This document shows, piece by piece, positions 13,906 to 14,859 of a stretch of DNA of 14,859 nt (its first letter is position 1; each line of letters opens with the position of its first letter). The notes beneath the pieces are model-generated. The model saw only the letters and a list, made by a program, of their open reading frames with translations, was not told the DNA's origin and made no database searches. Location: the NCBI GenBank assembly GCA_027064265.1, contig JAMOQA010000232.1:1-14859 (forward strand). Direction: 5' to 3'. The translations under genes and the position numbers were made by a program. The DNA is from Acidobacteriota bacterium (GTDB lineage Bacteria; Acidobacteriota; Polarisedimenticolia; J045).

Positions 13906-14859
13906 TCAGGGCCAGTCGGGGAGGCGGCAGGGGGTCCAGGGGGCGCCGGCGGCGTCGAACTTCTTCTCGAGGGCCGGGAGCCTCTCGCCGACGAGCATCT
14001 TCAACCTCGGCAGCACCTCGCCGAACTCCTCCTTCGCCCACTTCACCTGGTCCCGCTGGGTGCGGGTCGGGGGCGCGTTCGTGTACCAGGCGCTGCCGAC
14101 CACCGACTCGACCCGGTCGAGGATCGAGGGGGTGTCGACGGTCCAGCGGCTCCGCTTCGTCGTGTCGCCCCGCAGCTCCCGCAGGAGCCCGTGGAGCTCT
14201 TCCCGCAGCGCCATCAGCTCGTCGAGCACCGCGGGGTCGAGTCCCGGGGCGACCAGCGCGGTCTTCCGCAGCCTCTCGAGGCGCGCATTCGCCTCGTTCG
14301 CTGCCTCGAGCGCGCCGTGGACCGCGCCGCGCAGGCGGGCGACCTCGGCCCGGAACGCCGCCAGCTCCGCGGGAGGGGCCGGCACGCCGTCCACCGGCGT
14401 CACGACGAACTCGACCGGCTCGCCGAGCTCCTCGAGGCGGCCGTCGACGTAGCGGCCGAACGTCACGGTGTACCGGCCGGGCAGCACCATCGGGCCGGCC
14501 TCCGGCTCGTCCCACGGGGCGAGCTCGCCCTGCTGCTCGGAGACCGGCGTCGCCGGCGGGTAGCGCAGGTCCCAGGCGACCCGGTGGAAGCCGGACTCGC
14601 GCGGGCCGGTGAGCCGCCGGACGACGTTTCCGTGGGCATCGCGCACGGTCAGGACGATCGCCGGGGCGATCTCCTCGTCCTCGGCCCGCAGCTCCTCCCA
14701 GGTCGGGGTCGGCACGTCCTTCCCCTGCTCGAACAGCTCCTTCTCCTTCGCCCGGCGCTTCTCCTCCCGGCTCTCCAGCTTGTCGCGGAGCCAGTACGTG
14801 AAGATCGCCCCGTACGGCGGGTTGGGCGCCATGTAGAAGTCGTCCCCCTGGAAGGCCTT
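13906..14859 (-). CDS. C-terminal part of a BNR/sortilin-like 'glycosyl hydrolase' (truncated by window edge)
   Basis: The frame is open through the window edge, giving the last 317 residues of a larger protein. KAFQGDDFYMAPNPPYGAIF, followed by TYWL, is the junction seen after the BNR/sortilin (VPS10-type) propeller in bacterial proteins of about 1000 residues often annotated as glycosyl hydrolases. A charged helical stretch (LRDKLESREEKRRAKEKELF) follows. Next is a FlgD-like Ig segment (VRDAHGNVVRRLTGP, then FHRVAWDLRYP and GRYTVTF), and finally an Ala/Arg/Leu-rich helical domain to the stop. The N-terminal propeller and any signal peptide lie outside, so neither enzymatic role nor location can be tested here. 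'Glycosyl hydrolase' is an annotation tradition rather than a proven activity. The gap to the POT gene is 271 bases, so separate transcription is likely. Confidence 0.8.
   Translation of the reverse strand, partial: KAFQGDDFYMAPNPPYGAIFTYWLRDKLESREEKRRAKEKELFEQGKDVPTPTWEELRAEDEEIAPAIVLTVRDAHGNVVRRLTGPRESGFHRVAWDLRYPPATPVSEQQGELAPWDEPEAGPMVLPGRYTVTFGRYVDGRLEELGEPVEFVVTPVDGVPAPPAELAAFRAEVARLRGAVHGALEAANEANARLERLRKTALVAPGLDPAVLDELMALREELHGLLRELRGDTTKRSRWTVDTPSILDRVESVVGSAWYTNAPPTRTQRDQVKWAKEEFGEVLPRLKMLVGERLPALEKKFDAAGAPWTPCRLPDWP

Overview
This is a very GC-rich window (G/C dominates third codon positions) from a free-living bacterium with a large secreted-protein repertoire. It carries a bacterial tricorn-type S41 protease, a gingipain-like C25 peptidase, a Tat-exported DUF362 protein, a POT peptide transporter and the C-terminal end of a BNR/sortilin-like 'glycosyl hydrolase'. 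Together with the GNGNGxADPGE-style linker in the C25 protein, this mix is typical of uncultured lineages such as Acidobacteriota, Krumholzibacteriota/Eisenbacteria or Gemmatimonadota. The phylum cannot be fixed from sequence reading alone. No rRNA, tRNA, CRISPR array, insertion-sequence transposase or phage gene was seen.

Layout: 12-734 (-) small exported protein of unknown function with its own sigma70-like promoter. 877-1257 (-) compact beta-carbonic-anhydrase-like protein. 1360-2304 (+) BirA-type biotin protein ligase. A strong GC hairpin at 2318-2345 separates it from the convergent 2369-5734 (-) tricorn-like protease. 5735-6011 is a divergent control region. 6012-7412 (+) Tat-exported DUF362 protein, whose 3' end overlaps by 22 bases the convergent 7391-8119 (-) GNAT acetyltransferase. 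8188-8874 (-) is a second, paralogous GNAT, probably first in the same transcript. 9014-12034 (+) is the C25 peptidase, divergent from the GNAT pair. 12270-13634 (-) POT transporter. 13906-14859 (-) partial BNR/sortilin-like protein running off the window edge.

Two intergenic stretches, 12035-12269 and 13635-13905, hold GTAGGGG-anchored palindromic units. Most are in head-to-head inverted pairs. Hairpin stems change in sequence between copies but stay perfectly paired, while loops stay constant (CGTG and GAA in one type, GGCA in the other). The 5' GTAG foot, hairpin body and inverted pairing match what is known of REP/BIME elements mobilised by RAYT (TnpA-REP) transposases. This is the most noteworthy non-coding content of the window.

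Functionally, several genes suggest use of external protein and peptides: two exported peptidases of different clans and a proton-coupled oligopeptide transporter. This is a theme rather than an operon, because the genes lie on both strands with separate promoters. The biotin ligase and carbonic-anhydrase-like protein are ordinary housekeeping genes. The GNAT pair has no clear substrate.
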